From contig CALERO010000173.1 of the NCBI GenBank assembly GCA_937907325.1, positions 1-50,672 of the forward strand: a stretch of 50,672 nt of DNA. Direction: 5' to 3'. Shown piece by piece: positions 42,666 through 49,968 of this stretch. The notes below the pieces were generated by a model. It was not told where the DNA came from. It searched no databases and saw only the letters and a list, made by a program, of their open reading frames with translations. Each line of letters opens with the position of its first letter. Within the stretch, counting starts at the first letter, position 1. Both the position numbers and the translations under genes were made by a program. Origin of the DNA: UBA4716 sp002438865 (lineage in GTDB: Bacteria > Bacillota > Clostridia > UBA1381).

Positions 42666-42995
42666 ATTTTCCTTATTTTCCTGCGCCGAAAAGAAGCAAG
42701 CAGATTGCCAGTTTGAGTTTCGACGGCGTATGCAGATACTCCGAGAAACGTTAAACTGTAAGATGCGCAGCTTATTTTCCTTGTCTTCCTGCACCGAAAA
42801 GAAGCAAGCAGATTGCCGGTTTGAATTTCGACGGCGTATGCAGATACTCCGAGAAACGATAAATAGCGAGATACGCAGTTTATTTTCCTTATTTCCCTGC
42901 GCCGAAAAGAAGCAAGCAAATTGCCGGTTTGAGTTTCGACGGCGTATGCAGATACTCCGAGAAACGATAAACTGTAAGATGCGCAGTTTATTTTC
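42666..42995. repeat. Three tandem 108-bp repeats between tadA and mnmG
   Basis: Units at 42666-42773, 42774-42881 and 42882-42989, plus 6 bases of a fourth. They agree at nearly all positions; a 20-bp core around 42722-42741 is identical in all three, folding as CGG-A-GTAT / ATAC-G-CCG with loop CTGC on the minus strand. The last unit contains the mnmG stop codon (42988-42990). The period is 36 codons, so both strands carry open repetitive frames (minus 42596-42919, plus 42730-43023), which are probably by-products. This array fills the 361-base gap; nothing else was found in it. Confidence 0.92.
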
Positions 42996-44853
42996 GGTGC
43001 AGGCTTTCGAGCCAGATTATTAATACTGACAAATCCGCCGGAGAAACACCTGAAATACGTGATGCCTGTCCGAGAGATTTGGGCTGTACTTTGTTAAGCT
43101 TTTGGCGTGCCTCAAGACGCAAGCCGTAGATTTCGCTGTAGTCCTGGTTTTCGGGCAGGAGCTTGCGCTCCATTTTTTTGAACTGCTCAACCTGGCTTAA
43201 CTGGCGGTCGATATAGCCTTTATACTTTATCTTGATTTCCGCCTCCTCGCATACCTCATACGGCAGTTCGGGTCGGTTTTCATCAATCGGGGCAAGCTTT
43301 TCATAGTCAAGCTCCGGTCTTTTCAGCAAATCGCCGAGCGTTATGCCCGTTTTAACAGGCGTTGAATTGTATTGTTCAAGCAGGGGATTTGCTTTTGACG
43401 GCGGTATGACCGTTGAATTAATACGCTGTATTTCGTTTTCAATATCAGACAGCTTTTGTTGAAGCTTTTCGTATCTTTCATCGCTTATAAGTCCCACTCT
43501 ATGACCGAACGGCGTAAGCCGCTCGTCCGCATTATCCTGTCTTAAAAGCAGTCTGTACTCGCTTCTTGACGTCATCATTCTGTACGGCTCATTCGTACCC
43601 TTTGTTACGAGATCGTCTATCAGCGTGCCGATATATCCGTCGGAACGGCTCAATATAAGCGGTTCCTCCCCTTTCAGTTTCAGGGCGGCATTTATTCCTG
43701 CAACAAGTCCCTGTGCACCGGCTTCTTCATATCCCGATGTGCCGTTGAACTGCCCTGCGCCGTACAATCCCGAAATATTTTTAAATTCAAGCGTTGCGTA
43801 TAACTGCAAAGGGTCACAGCAATCATATTCGATTGCATACGCACTGCGCATTATTTCAACATGCTCAAGTCCCTTTACGCTTCTGTACATTTCAAGCTGA
43901 ACGTCCTCCGGCAGACTTGTGGAAAACCCCTGTGCGTACATTTCCTTTGTATCAAGTCCCATAGGCTCAATAAAAAGCTGATGTCTCGGCTTTCCCTTAA
44001 AACGCATAACCTTGTCCTCTATGGACGGACAGTACCTTGGTCCTATACCCTCCACATATCCTCCGTACATTGCGGAGCGTTCGAGGTTATCCATAATAAT
44101 TTTATGCGTGTTCTCGTTTGTGTACACAAGATAGCACGGAACCTGTTCTTTTTTTATCTCACCGCTTTCAAAAGAAAACGGAGTTATGCGCTCATCGCCC
44201 GTTTCAAGCTCCATTTTGCCATAATCGAGAGAATCGGCATGTATTCTTGCCGGTGTTCCCGTCTTGAAACGGCGCAGTTCGACGCCGATTTTTTTCAAAT
44301 TTTCGCTGAGCATATTTGCGGGAAACATTCCGTCGGGTCCGCTCTCCTTGGAGTAACTGCCGATAAGGATTTTCCCTCTCAGATATGTGCCGGTTGCGAT
44401 TATAACGGCTTTTGCCGTATACTCTGCACCCGTCTGCGTTACAACACCGCTTACTTTGCCGTTTTCGGTCTTTACTTCCACGATTTCCGCCTGTTTTATA
44501 TCCAGGTTTTCCTGCATTTCCAGACGTTTTTTCATTTCCGTATGGTATGCGCTCCTGTCTATCTGCGCTCTCAGTGAATGCACCGCAGGGCCTTTTCCAC
44601 GGTTAAGCATTTTGCTTTGTATAAACGTTTTGTCTGCGGCTTTTCCCATTTCACCGCCCAAAGCGTCTATCTCACGCACAAGATGTCCTTTTGCCGTTCC
44701 GCCTATGCTCGGATTGCACGGCAGATTGCCTATGGCGTCAAGGCTTACCGAAAACATAACCGTTTTCACGCCGAGTCTTGCACAGGCAAGCGCCGCCTCC
44801 GCACCGGCGTGTCCTCCGCCTATGACGGCGGCATCATATTCTCCGAGTATCAT
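42988..44853 (-). CDS. mnmG: tRNA uridine-5-carboxymethylaminomethyl modification enzyme MnmG (GidA)
   Basis: FAD-dependent partner of MnmE that installs (carboxymethyl)aminomethyl groups at U34 of tRNAs reading NNA/NNG codons. FAD motif GGGHAGAEAA at 12-21; conserved NPSIGGTAKGHLVREIDALGG region and C-terminal GidA helical domain ending SLIIWLESLHRK-like. 621 residues is normal. The ATG overlaps the DUF624 gene by 4 bases (ATGA). mnmE, usually next to mnmG, is not here. Confidence 0.96.
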   Translation of the reverse strand: MILGEYDAAVIGGGHAGAEAALACARLGVKTVMFSVSLDAIGNLPCNPSIGGTAKGHLVREIDALGGEMGKAADKTFIQSKMLNRGKGPAVHSLRAQIDRSAYHTEMKKRLEMQENLDIKQAEIVEVKTENGKVSGVVTQTGAEYTAKAVIIATGTYLRGKILIGSYSKESGPDGMFPANMLSENLKKIGVELRRFKTGTPARIHADSLDYGKMELETGDERITPFSFESGEIKKEQVPCYLVYTNENTHKIIMDNLERSAMYGGYVEGIGPRYCPSIEDKVMRFKGKPRHQLFIEPMGLDTKEMYAQGFSTSLPEDVQLEMYRSVKGLEHVEIMRSAYAIEYDCCDPLQLYATLEFKNISGLYGAGQFNGTSGYEEAGAQGLVAGINAALKLKGEEPLILSRSDGYIGTLIDDLVTKGTNEPYRMMTSRSEYRLLLRQDNADERLTPFGHRVGLISDERYEKLQQKLSDIENEIQRINSTVIPPSKANPLLEQYNSTPVKTGITLGDLLKRPELDYEKLAPIDENRPELPYEVCEEAEIKIKYKGYIDRQLSQVEQFKKMERKLLPENQDYSEIYGLRLEARQKLNKVQPKSLGQASRISGVSPADLSVLIIWLESLHRK

Positions 44854-45788
44854 TTGTTTTCTTCCTTCTTTATCTTCTTTGCCAAATCGTCATCAAATAC
44901 CTTTTCTTCGGTATCGCTTTCCGTGTTTTCCGCTGTATTCAGCACAAGCTTTTTCACGGTTCTTGCGGCATAAAATTCTATCAAAAATCTTGTAAAGAAC
45001 ATTCCTATTATGCCCGAAAAGAGCAGTACTGTAAGGAATTTTGACGTAATCATATACGGGAGCAGTGACACTGCTCCGACAATAACGGTAAGCAATATAT
45101 TCATCGGCAGTCTTGTAACCGCAACAATTGCGGCATTTTTATAAAGCTGTTTTATTGTACATTCAACCGTTACCATAAGCTGATATATGTAAAACTGCAT
45201 CCACGTAAATACTATAAGCAGAACTACCATTACATACAAAAGCACCGCAAACACGGTCTGTCCCGATGCGGCAAGTGCATAATAAAACTTGATTGCCACA
45301 CCGCCGGCAAACAACACAACAGTGTTTATCAAAAGTACAACAACGGACTGTTTCAGATTTTCCTTAAACTTGTCCCAGCCGTCGGAAAATATCCACACAT
45401 GCTGTCTGTTTGAAAAGCACCGCACTATATACGCATACGATGCCGAAACGGGACCGCTGCCGAAAAAGTTAAATATCAAAAATGCACCGTTTATGTACAC
45501 AAGCCGTAAAAGTCCCGACGCACCTTCAGCATCTATTTCCTGCCCCAGCTTTGAGAAAAGCCCCACAACATCTTCGGGCGATGCGTTTATCATCATAGGT
45601 ACATATATTACCGCCAAAAACGCAAGCCAAATAATTGATGCGAGCGTATATAAGGTGTTTGCTCCCAATATTTTTGTAAATTTATGAAATACTATATCCC
45701 AATAAAGGAAAAACCCTTTCTTTTCCGGCTCGTCCTTTGAAACGCCCTTTCCCGGTTTATCATAGTTGCCGAATCCCAAAAATCCCAT
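44850..45788 (-). CDS. DUF624 (YesL-like) membrane protein
   Basis: 312 residues, about six membrane segments, with the DUF624 signature GPVSASYAYIVRCFSNRQHV and FSDGWDKFKENLKQS. The N-terminus (GNYDKPGKGVSKDEPEKKG) and C-terminus are charged and cytosolic. Family function is unknown; YesL lies in a pectin-utilisation operon in Bacillus, but there is no sugar gene here. Instead it is coupled to mnmG by an ATGA overlap. Its leader contains the micro-hairpin array. Confidence 0.82.
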   Translation of the reverse strand: MGFLGFGNYDKPGKGVSKDEPEKKGFFLYWDIVFHKFTKILGANTLYTLASIIWLAFLAVIYVPMMINASPEDVVGLFSKLGQEIDAEGASGLLRLVYINGAFLIFNFFGSGPVSASYAYIVRCFSNRQHVWIFSDGWDKFKENLKQSVVVLLINTVVLFAGGVAIKFYYALAASGQTVFAVLLYVMVVLLIVFTWMQFYIYQLMVTVECTIKQLYKNAAIVAVTRLPMNILLTVIVGAVSLLPYMITSKFLTVLLFSGIIGMFFTRFLIEFYAARTVKKLVLNTAENTESDTEEKVFDDDLAKKIKKEENK

Positions 45789-45822
45789 TTATTCTGCACT
45801 CCTTAAACAATATTAATCTATT

Positions 45823-45904
45823 CAGCTAAATTCGCCTGACGGCGAACTAAACGTACTTGCGTACGCTAAATTACTTCGTAGCTAAATTGACCTTGCGGTC
45901 AGCT
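45823..45904 (-). other. Micro-hairpin array in the DUF624-mnmG leader
   Basis: Read on the transcribed minus strand: stem TGACC/GGTCA with loop GCAA (45888-45901), stem TAC/GTA with loop GAA (45872-45880), stem CGTAC/GTACG with loop GCAA (45852-45865), and stem TTCGCC/GGCGAA with loop GTCA (45831-45846), separated by nearly constant linkers (ATTTAGC or GTTTAG). GCAA is a GNRA tetraloop only in this orientation, which argues for function as RNA. It starts a few bases after the predicted transcription start. Confidence 0.75.
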
Positions 45905-45912
45905 TTAGATTT

Positions 45913-45941
45913 ATTCTATCACAAATGTAATTCATATACAA
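45913..45941 (-). promoter_or_regulatory. Promoter of DUF624-mnmG
   Basis: Minus strand: -35 TTGTAT (45936-45941), 17 nt, -10 TAGAAT (45913-45918); predicted start near 45906. The 18-nt dyad TACAATAT-GT-ATATTGTA (45937-45954) covers the -35, a candidate operator. Confidence 0.65.
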
Positions 45942-45961
45942 TATGTATATTGTAAACTTTT

Positions 45962-46504
45962 TTAAAACATTGCCTTTATTCCGATTATCAAAAGTATCAC
46001 TCCGCCGAGTATTTCCGCACGGCTGCCGAGTTTTTCGCCCACTTTTCCGCCGATAAGCATTGCCGCCGTGCTTAATATAAACGTTGTTGCGGCTATAAGC
46101 GGTGCGGCTGTAAATATCGGCGCACGTCCCGCCGCAAACGATACTCCCACCGCAAAGGCGTCTATGCTTGTCGCTACCGCCTGCAGCAATAATACCTTAA
46201 ACGTAAGCTTTTTCTCCGTTTCCTCCGTTTCGGGCGACAATCCCTCACGTATCATATTTATTCCTATCACGCCGAGTATGATGAGTGCGACCGGTCCCGA
46301 AAACCTGTCTATCAGCTCTGCAAACAAGCTTCCCAGATAATATCCGCCGATCGGCATTATCCCCTGAAATATGCCGAATGCTATCGGCAGTGAAAGTTTT
46401 TTTGCGCCGTTTAGATTTGTGTACGCCATTCCGCTCGAAAGACAGACTGCGAATGCGTCCATGCTGAGAGCGACCCCTATAAGTAAAATTTCAGTAATTG
46501 TCAT
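45962..46504 (-). CDS. mntP: Manganese efflux pump MntP
   Basis: 180-residue, six-helix membrane protein with two copies of the DAFAV motif (SMDAFAVCLSSG near 14, SIDAFAVGVSFA near 109) whose aspartates are needed for Mn2+ export in the family. ATG 46504 has GGAGG 6 bases upstream; a longer frame from 46540 would cross the -10 region. No yybP-ykoY riboswitch fits in the roughly 20-nt leader. Confidence 0.9.
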   Translation of the reverse strand: MTITEILLIGVALSMDAFAVCLSSGMAYTNLNGAKKLSLPIAFGIFQGIMPIGGYYLGSLFAELIDRFSGPVALIILGVIGINMIREGLSPETEETEKKLTFKVLLLQAVATSIDAFAVGVSFAAGRAPIFTAAPLIAATTFILSTAAMLIGGKVGEKLGSRAEILGGVILLIIGIKAMF

Positions 46505-46528
46505 ACTAACCCTCCGTCCATAAAGACT

Positions 46529-46557
46529 ATTATACTTCATTTTTATGAATTAAGCAA
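46529..46557 (-). promoter_or_regulatory. mntP: Promoter of mntP
   Basis: Minus strand: -35 TTGCTT (46552-46557), 17 nt, -10 TATAAT (46529-46534). Divergent from the pseudouridine synthase promoter. Confidence 0.75.
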
Positions 46558-46564
46558 GTAAATC

Positions 46565-46593
46565 TTGTATATTTTCACGCAGTATGTTAAAAT
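46565..46593 (+). promoter_or_regulatory. Promoter of the RluA-family gene
   Basis: -35 TTGTAT (46565-46570), 17 nt, -10 TAAAAT (46588-46593). Leader about 27 nt. Its -35 lies 8 bases from the mntP -35. Confidence 0.65.
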
Positions 46594-46626
46594 AAATTTA
46601 ATAACACTTGACAGGCGGTAAAAAAT

Positions 46627-47553
46627 ATGCGTGAAATCACAATAAACAAAAACGACTGCGGACAAAGACTGGATAAATTTCTGACCAAATTTATGCCGCT
46701 TCTGCCCAAAAGCATGTTATATAAGGGACTGAGGAAAAACTGCGTCCGCATAAACGGAAAGCACGTTAAGGACGGCGGCGTATTTCTTAACGAGGGCGAT
46801 GTTCTAAATCTGTATTTCAATGATGAATTTTTCGGAGGCGGCAAAAAATTTATTCCGATAAGCCACAGCCTTGATATTGTATACGAGGACGAAAACCTCA
46901 TTATAGTGAACAAGCCGAGCGGTATTTCCGTGCATACGGACGACAAAGGCGAAAAGCGCACGCTCATAGCGGAGATACAAAGCTATCTCTATGCAAAGGG
47001 CGAATACCGTCCCGAGTCGGAGCAAAGCTTCGCTCCCGCTCTGTGCAACCGTCTTGACAAAAACACATCGGGACTTATTATTGCCGCAAAGAATGCGGAG
47101 GCATTGCGGATCATAAACGAAAAAATCAAGAACCGTGAAATACGCAAATTTTATCTGTGCGTTGCGGAGGGACATATGAAAAAAAGCGGCACACTGTCCG
47201 CTTATCTCACACGCCTTGATAAAAGGGTATCCGTATCAGACACTCTGTCAGACGGCGCAAAGCCGGTAAAATTAAAATATACCGTAATCGGCGAAAATGA
47301 AAAACATTCGCTTGTCGAGGTTGAGTTGCTTACGGGGCGCACGCATCAGATACGTGCGCAGTTTGCGCACATAGGACACCCGCTTGCAGGCGATGTAAAA
47401 TACGGCGGCTCGCGCTCCCCGTCATATCAGGAGCTTATAAGCCGCCGCCTTGTGTTTGATTTTAAGTCCGATGCCGGAATTTTAAATTATATGACAGGCT
47501 CCGACTTCTCAATTCCTGCGGAATTTTCCGAAACCTTTTCGAGCACAAACTGA
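46627..47553 (+). CDS. RluA/RluD-family pseudouridine synthase
   Basis: 308 residues: N-terminal S4 RNA-binding domain (about 12-70) and catalytic domain with NRLDKNTSG (catalytic D144), and GRTHQIRAQFAHIGHPLAGD motif III. It modifies uridines in rRNA or tRNA; which position (RluC, RluD or a YhcT-like paralogue) cannot be decided. Its last 67 bases overlap the 3' end of the converging glycosyltransferase gene. Confidence 0.92.
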   Translation: MREITINKNDCGQRLDKFLTKFMPLLPKSMLYKGLRKNCVRINGKHVKDGGVFLNEGDVLNLYFNDEFFGGGKKFIPISHSLDIVYEDENLIIVNKPSGISVHTDDKGEKRTLIAEIQSYLYAKGEYRPESEQSFAPALCNRLDKNTSGLIIAAKNAEALRIINEKIKNREIRKFYLCVAEGHMKKSGTLSAYLTRLDKRVSVSDTLSDGAKPVKLKYTVIGENEKHSLVEVELLTGRTHQIRAQFAHIGHPLAGDVKYGGSRSPSYQELISRRLVFDFKSDAGILNYMTGSDFSIPAEFSETFSSTN

Positions 47554-48632
47554 TACAAATCCTCTGCGGCATTGGGTTTTCCTATATGCCGCACGCTTTC
47601 CTCCATAAGCTTAATCCGCCACGGACAGTTGAGCACCTGATACAGTGCCTCTGATATTCCGTAGCGCTTGTTTACCATTATCGCCGCACCGCTGTTTACC
47701 AAAAAGTCCTCGTTCCTGTCCTCCTGACCGGGCAGAGGATTGACCGTAATTATCGGTACGCCTTTTGCAAAAGCCTCGGAGGTTGTGAGTCCGCCCGGCT
47801 TTGTTACAATAATGTCCGCCGCGTCCATCATATCGTATATGTTATCCACAAAACCGAAAATATGTATTTCCTTTTTCCAGCTGCATTTTTCTATTGCCGC
47901 TTTTATTCTTTTATTCGAGCCGCACACGCACAAAATCTGAAAATCATATGCAAAATCGTCCATTTCGGCTATCGTCTTTTTTATGTTTCCGTACCCCATC
48001 GAGCCGCTCATAACAAGCACCGTAGGCTTATCGGGAATACCCAGCTTTTTTCTCGCCTCGCCTTTTTCTGTGCGATAGGAAAACTGTTCACGCACGGGAA
48101 TACCGATAGGCAGTATTTTATCCTCCGGAATACCTTTCCGCAGCATTTCATATGTAAGCGCTCCCGACGGCGTTACGTAATAATCAAGGAGCGTGCTTTC
48201 CCAGAACGGGTGTATGGTAAAATCCGTAACTATGCCGAGCGTCGGACAAGTGAGTATTTCAAGCTCCTCCATTTCGGTCATTATCATTCCGGCAAAGCTG
48301 TGCGTACCTATCACAAAATCCGGTTCAAACTCCTTTATATATCCCTCAAGCTTTTTTGCCGCAAGGTGCGACACAAGTACAGGAGCCGAATATCGGTCAT
48401 ACGGCTCGTTCTTCTTATCCAATCGGCCGTACACCTTGCCGTAAGGCGTCGGCAGAAATTTGGTTGAAAGCAGGTATCCGTCCTGAATCGAATCACCCAG
48501 CTTTTTGCTTATATATTCAAAAATATCAAGCATACGGCATTCATGTCCATGCTTTTCAAAACGCTCTATAATTGCCTTTGCGGCGCTGTGATGTCCGTAT
48601 CCTGCCTTTACCGACATTATAAGCAGTTTCAT
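47487..48632 (-). CDS. UgtP/MGDG-synthase-like glycosyltransferase (GT28)
   Basis: 381 residues. N-terminal MGDG_synth domain with the glycine-rich SVKAGYGHHSAAKAI at 7-21; C-terminal GT28 domain with MSGSMGYGN and the nucleotide-sugar motif VTKPGGLTTSEAFAKGVPII. Relatives (UgtP/YpfP) transfer glucose from UDP-glucose to diacylglycerol at the inner membrane face, making glycolipids and the lipoteichoic acid anchor; MurG is a more distant relative. Sugar and acceptor are inferred. ATG 48632 has GGAGGAG 6 bases upstream. Confidence 0.87.
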   Translation of the reverse strand: MKLLIMSVKAGYGHHSAAKAIIERFEKHGHECRMLDIFEYISKKLGDSIQDGYLLSTKFLPTPYGKVYGRLDKKNEPYDRYSAPVLVSHLAAKKLEGYIKEFEPDFVIGTHSFAGMIMTEMEELEILTCPTLGIVTDFTIHPFWESTLLDYYVTPSGALTYEMLRKGIPEDKILPIGIPVREQFSYRTEKGEARKKLGIPDKPTVLVMSGSMGYGNIKKTIAEMDDFAYDFQILCVCGSNKRIKAAIEKCSWKKEIHIFGFVDNIYDMMDAADIIVTKPGGLTTSEAFAKGVPIITVNPLPGQEDRNEDFLVNSGAAIMVNKRYGISEALYQVLNCPWRIKLMEESVRHIGKPNAAEDLYQFVLEKVSENSAGIEKSEPVI

Positions 48633-48661
48633 ATCTTTCTCCTCCAAAACACATTTTCTTT

Positions 48662-48690
48662 ATTTTATCATAAAAACATTATTTGCGCAA
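48662..48690 (-). promoter_or_regulatory. Promoter of the glycosyltransferase gene
   Basis: Minus strand: -35 TTGCGC (48685-48690), 17 nt, -10 TAAAAT (48662-48667), in the 62-base gap after the DUF421 gene. Confidence 0.6.
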
Positions 48691-48694
48691 TAGA

Positions 48695-49393
48695 TTATTG
48701 AGAAATATCATTTTTAGGCGCCTCGGTTATTTTTTTGTATGCGGTAAGCTTTTTATCGTCGCATATCCCGAGAAATATTTCATCCGTGCTTAGATTGAGC
48801 CTTTGAAGTTCGCCCGAAAGCCACTTTTCGTCACAGCCTGCGGCGGTAAGGTTTTCGCTGAGCAGATTTCCGTCAATGATTATCGTTACGGGCGTATGCT
48901 CCTCTTTTATAAGCAGATTAAGGTCCTTTGTGTTTACGGGACGTGCCGCAGTTTTGGGAAGAAAGGATATTTTTCCGTTTTCCTCAATCATAGCCGTTTC
49001 AATGTCGCTGACATTGAAAAATCCGTTTACACGGCACTGCACGAGAAAATCGTTGAGGTCTATTTTGGCGGTTTTAAAATTATCCTTGTAAATTTTTCCG
49101 TCCTGCATAAGCACAATGGAACGCCCCGTAAAAAAACGCCTTAACACAATGCTCTTTCTTGTGATAACAGCTATAACCGCAATCACCGCCGTATACACGC
49201 CCATCGCTATCACCGAATTTAATATGTTTTCAAGCGAGGTTGCCATTTCGGCGGCAATAGAACCTATGGTTATGCCGTTTATATAATCAAACATACTAAG
49301 CTCCGACATCTGTTTGTTTCCGATTATTTTAGTCGAGAAAAACAATATAACTATCGAGCCGAACGCCGCAAAAACAATTTTTAAATAATCCAT
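48695..49393 (-). CDS. DUF421 (YetF-like) membrane protein
   Basis: 232 residues: three N-terminal membrane segments (about 4-22, 38-56, 62-80), then two soluble YetF-type domains (GRSIVLMQDGKIYKDNF; DLNDFLVQCRVNGFFNVSDIETAM; FLPKTAARPV). Bacillus relatives (YetF, YrbG) occur in spores and membranes; biochemical function is unknown. AAGGAG 8 bases before the ATG. Confidence 0.88.
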   Translation of the reverse strand: MDYLKIVFAAFGSIVILFFSTKIIGNKQMSELSMFDYINGITIGSIAAEMATSLENILNSVIAMGVYTAVIAVIAVITRKSIVLRRFFTGRSIVLMQDGKIYKDNFKTAKIDLNDFLVQCRVNGFFNVSDIETAMIEENGKISFLPKTAARPVNTKDLNLLIKEEHTPVTIIIDGNLLSENLTAAGCDEKWLSGELQRLNLSTDEIFLGICDDKKLTAYKKITEAPKNDISQ

Positions 49394-49464
49394 ATTTCAC
49401 ACTCCTTAACGGTAGTATGTCATAAAAGCAAAAAAATAATGCCCGAAAAGCGTATTTTGGCAAT

Positions 49465-49490
49465 GCAACACGAACAAATTTATGTGTTGC
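49465..49490. other. Inverted repeat between the DUF421 and blaI-like genes
   Basis: Seven-bp arms GCAACAC (49465-49471) and GTGTTGC (49484-49490) separated by 12 bases, in the 201-base divergent gap. Could be a protein-binding dyad or a weak hairpin; no T-run follows. Confidence 0.35.
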
Positions 49491-49525
49491 GATTTGGTAA
49501 AAATTTATAAATCCGTTAAAATGTC

Positions 49526-49563
49526 TTGACAAGGTATGTCTAATATGGTAGACTATATGTGTC
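49526..49563 (+). promoter_or_regulatory. Promoter of the blaI-M56 pair with two candidate operators
   Basis: -35 TTGACA (49526-49531), 17 nt, -10 TAGACT (49549-49554). Two 13-bp dyads of the form GAC-N7-GTC lie at 49528-49540 and 49551-49563, 23 bp apart (about two helical turns), covering the -35 and the -10/start region. BlaI/MecI dimers bind such dyads at their own promoters, though the half-sites here differ from the TACA/TGTA of staphylococcal and Bacillus operators. Confidence 0.65.
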
Positions 49564-49594
49564 GACAATAGTAGAATATATGGAGGTATGCCTT

Positions 49595-49966
49595 ATGAAA
49601 AACATAAACATAGGTGAAGCGGAGCTTGAAATTATGAAGGTGGTATGGAAAGCAGACGAGCCGATAGGATCAACTGCAATAGGAAAAGCCGTTGAAGAAA
49701 AAGGCTGGAAACGCACAACAATCGCTACATTTCTCGCAAGACTTGTTGAAAAGGGCGCATTATCTGCCGAAAGGCGCGGTAAGGCGTGGTATTACACACC
49801 GATTTTAACGGCAAAGGAATATAAAAAAGCGCAGGTAAAAAGTCTTATAAAAAATCTGTTTGACGGTTCTGCCGAAAATTTGGTTGCCGCACTCTTTGAG
49901 GAGGAGCAGTTTTCAGATGAGGATATACGCGAATTGAAAGCAATTTTCGAGAAAAAGGAGGAGTAA
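49595..49966 (+). CDS. BlaI/MecI/CopY-family repressor
   Basis: 123-residue winged-helix repressor (ELEIMKVVWKADEPIGSTAI; recognition region WKRTTIATFLARLVEKG; wing KAWYYTPIL), with a C-terminal dimerisation part ending EKKEE. It represses its own operon and targets until cleaved after the M56 sensor next to it is activated. ATG 49595 has GGAGGT 7 bases upstream; a frame from 49559 would start inside the promoter region. The target of regulation (beta-lactam resistance, cell-wall or metal) is not shown. Confidence 0.92.
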   Translation: MKNINIGEAELEIMKVVWKADEPIGSTAIGKAVEEKGWKRTTIATFLARLVEKGALSAERRGKAWYYTPILTAKEYKKAQVKSLIKNLFDGSAENLVAALFEEEQFSDEDIRELKAIFEKKEE

Positions 49967-49968
49967 AC

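Noticed and set aside
42596..42919. Minus-strand 107-codon frame made of 36-residue repeats after mnmG
   Set aside because: Overlaps the tadA start, has no ribosome binding site, and stays open because the repeat period (108) is divisible by three; kept only as a repeat and a finding.
42666..42995. CRISPR array
   Set aside because: The 108-bp units are contiguous and nearly identical with no variable spacers, and no cas gene is near.
42730..43023. Plus-strand frame made of 36-residue repeats
   Set aside because: Same reason as the minus frame; runs into the 3' end of mnmG on the opposite strand with no promoter.
46505..46628. yybP-ykoY manganese riboswitch for mntP
   Set aside because: The leader from the predicted start to the ATG is about 20 nt; no room for the aptamer.
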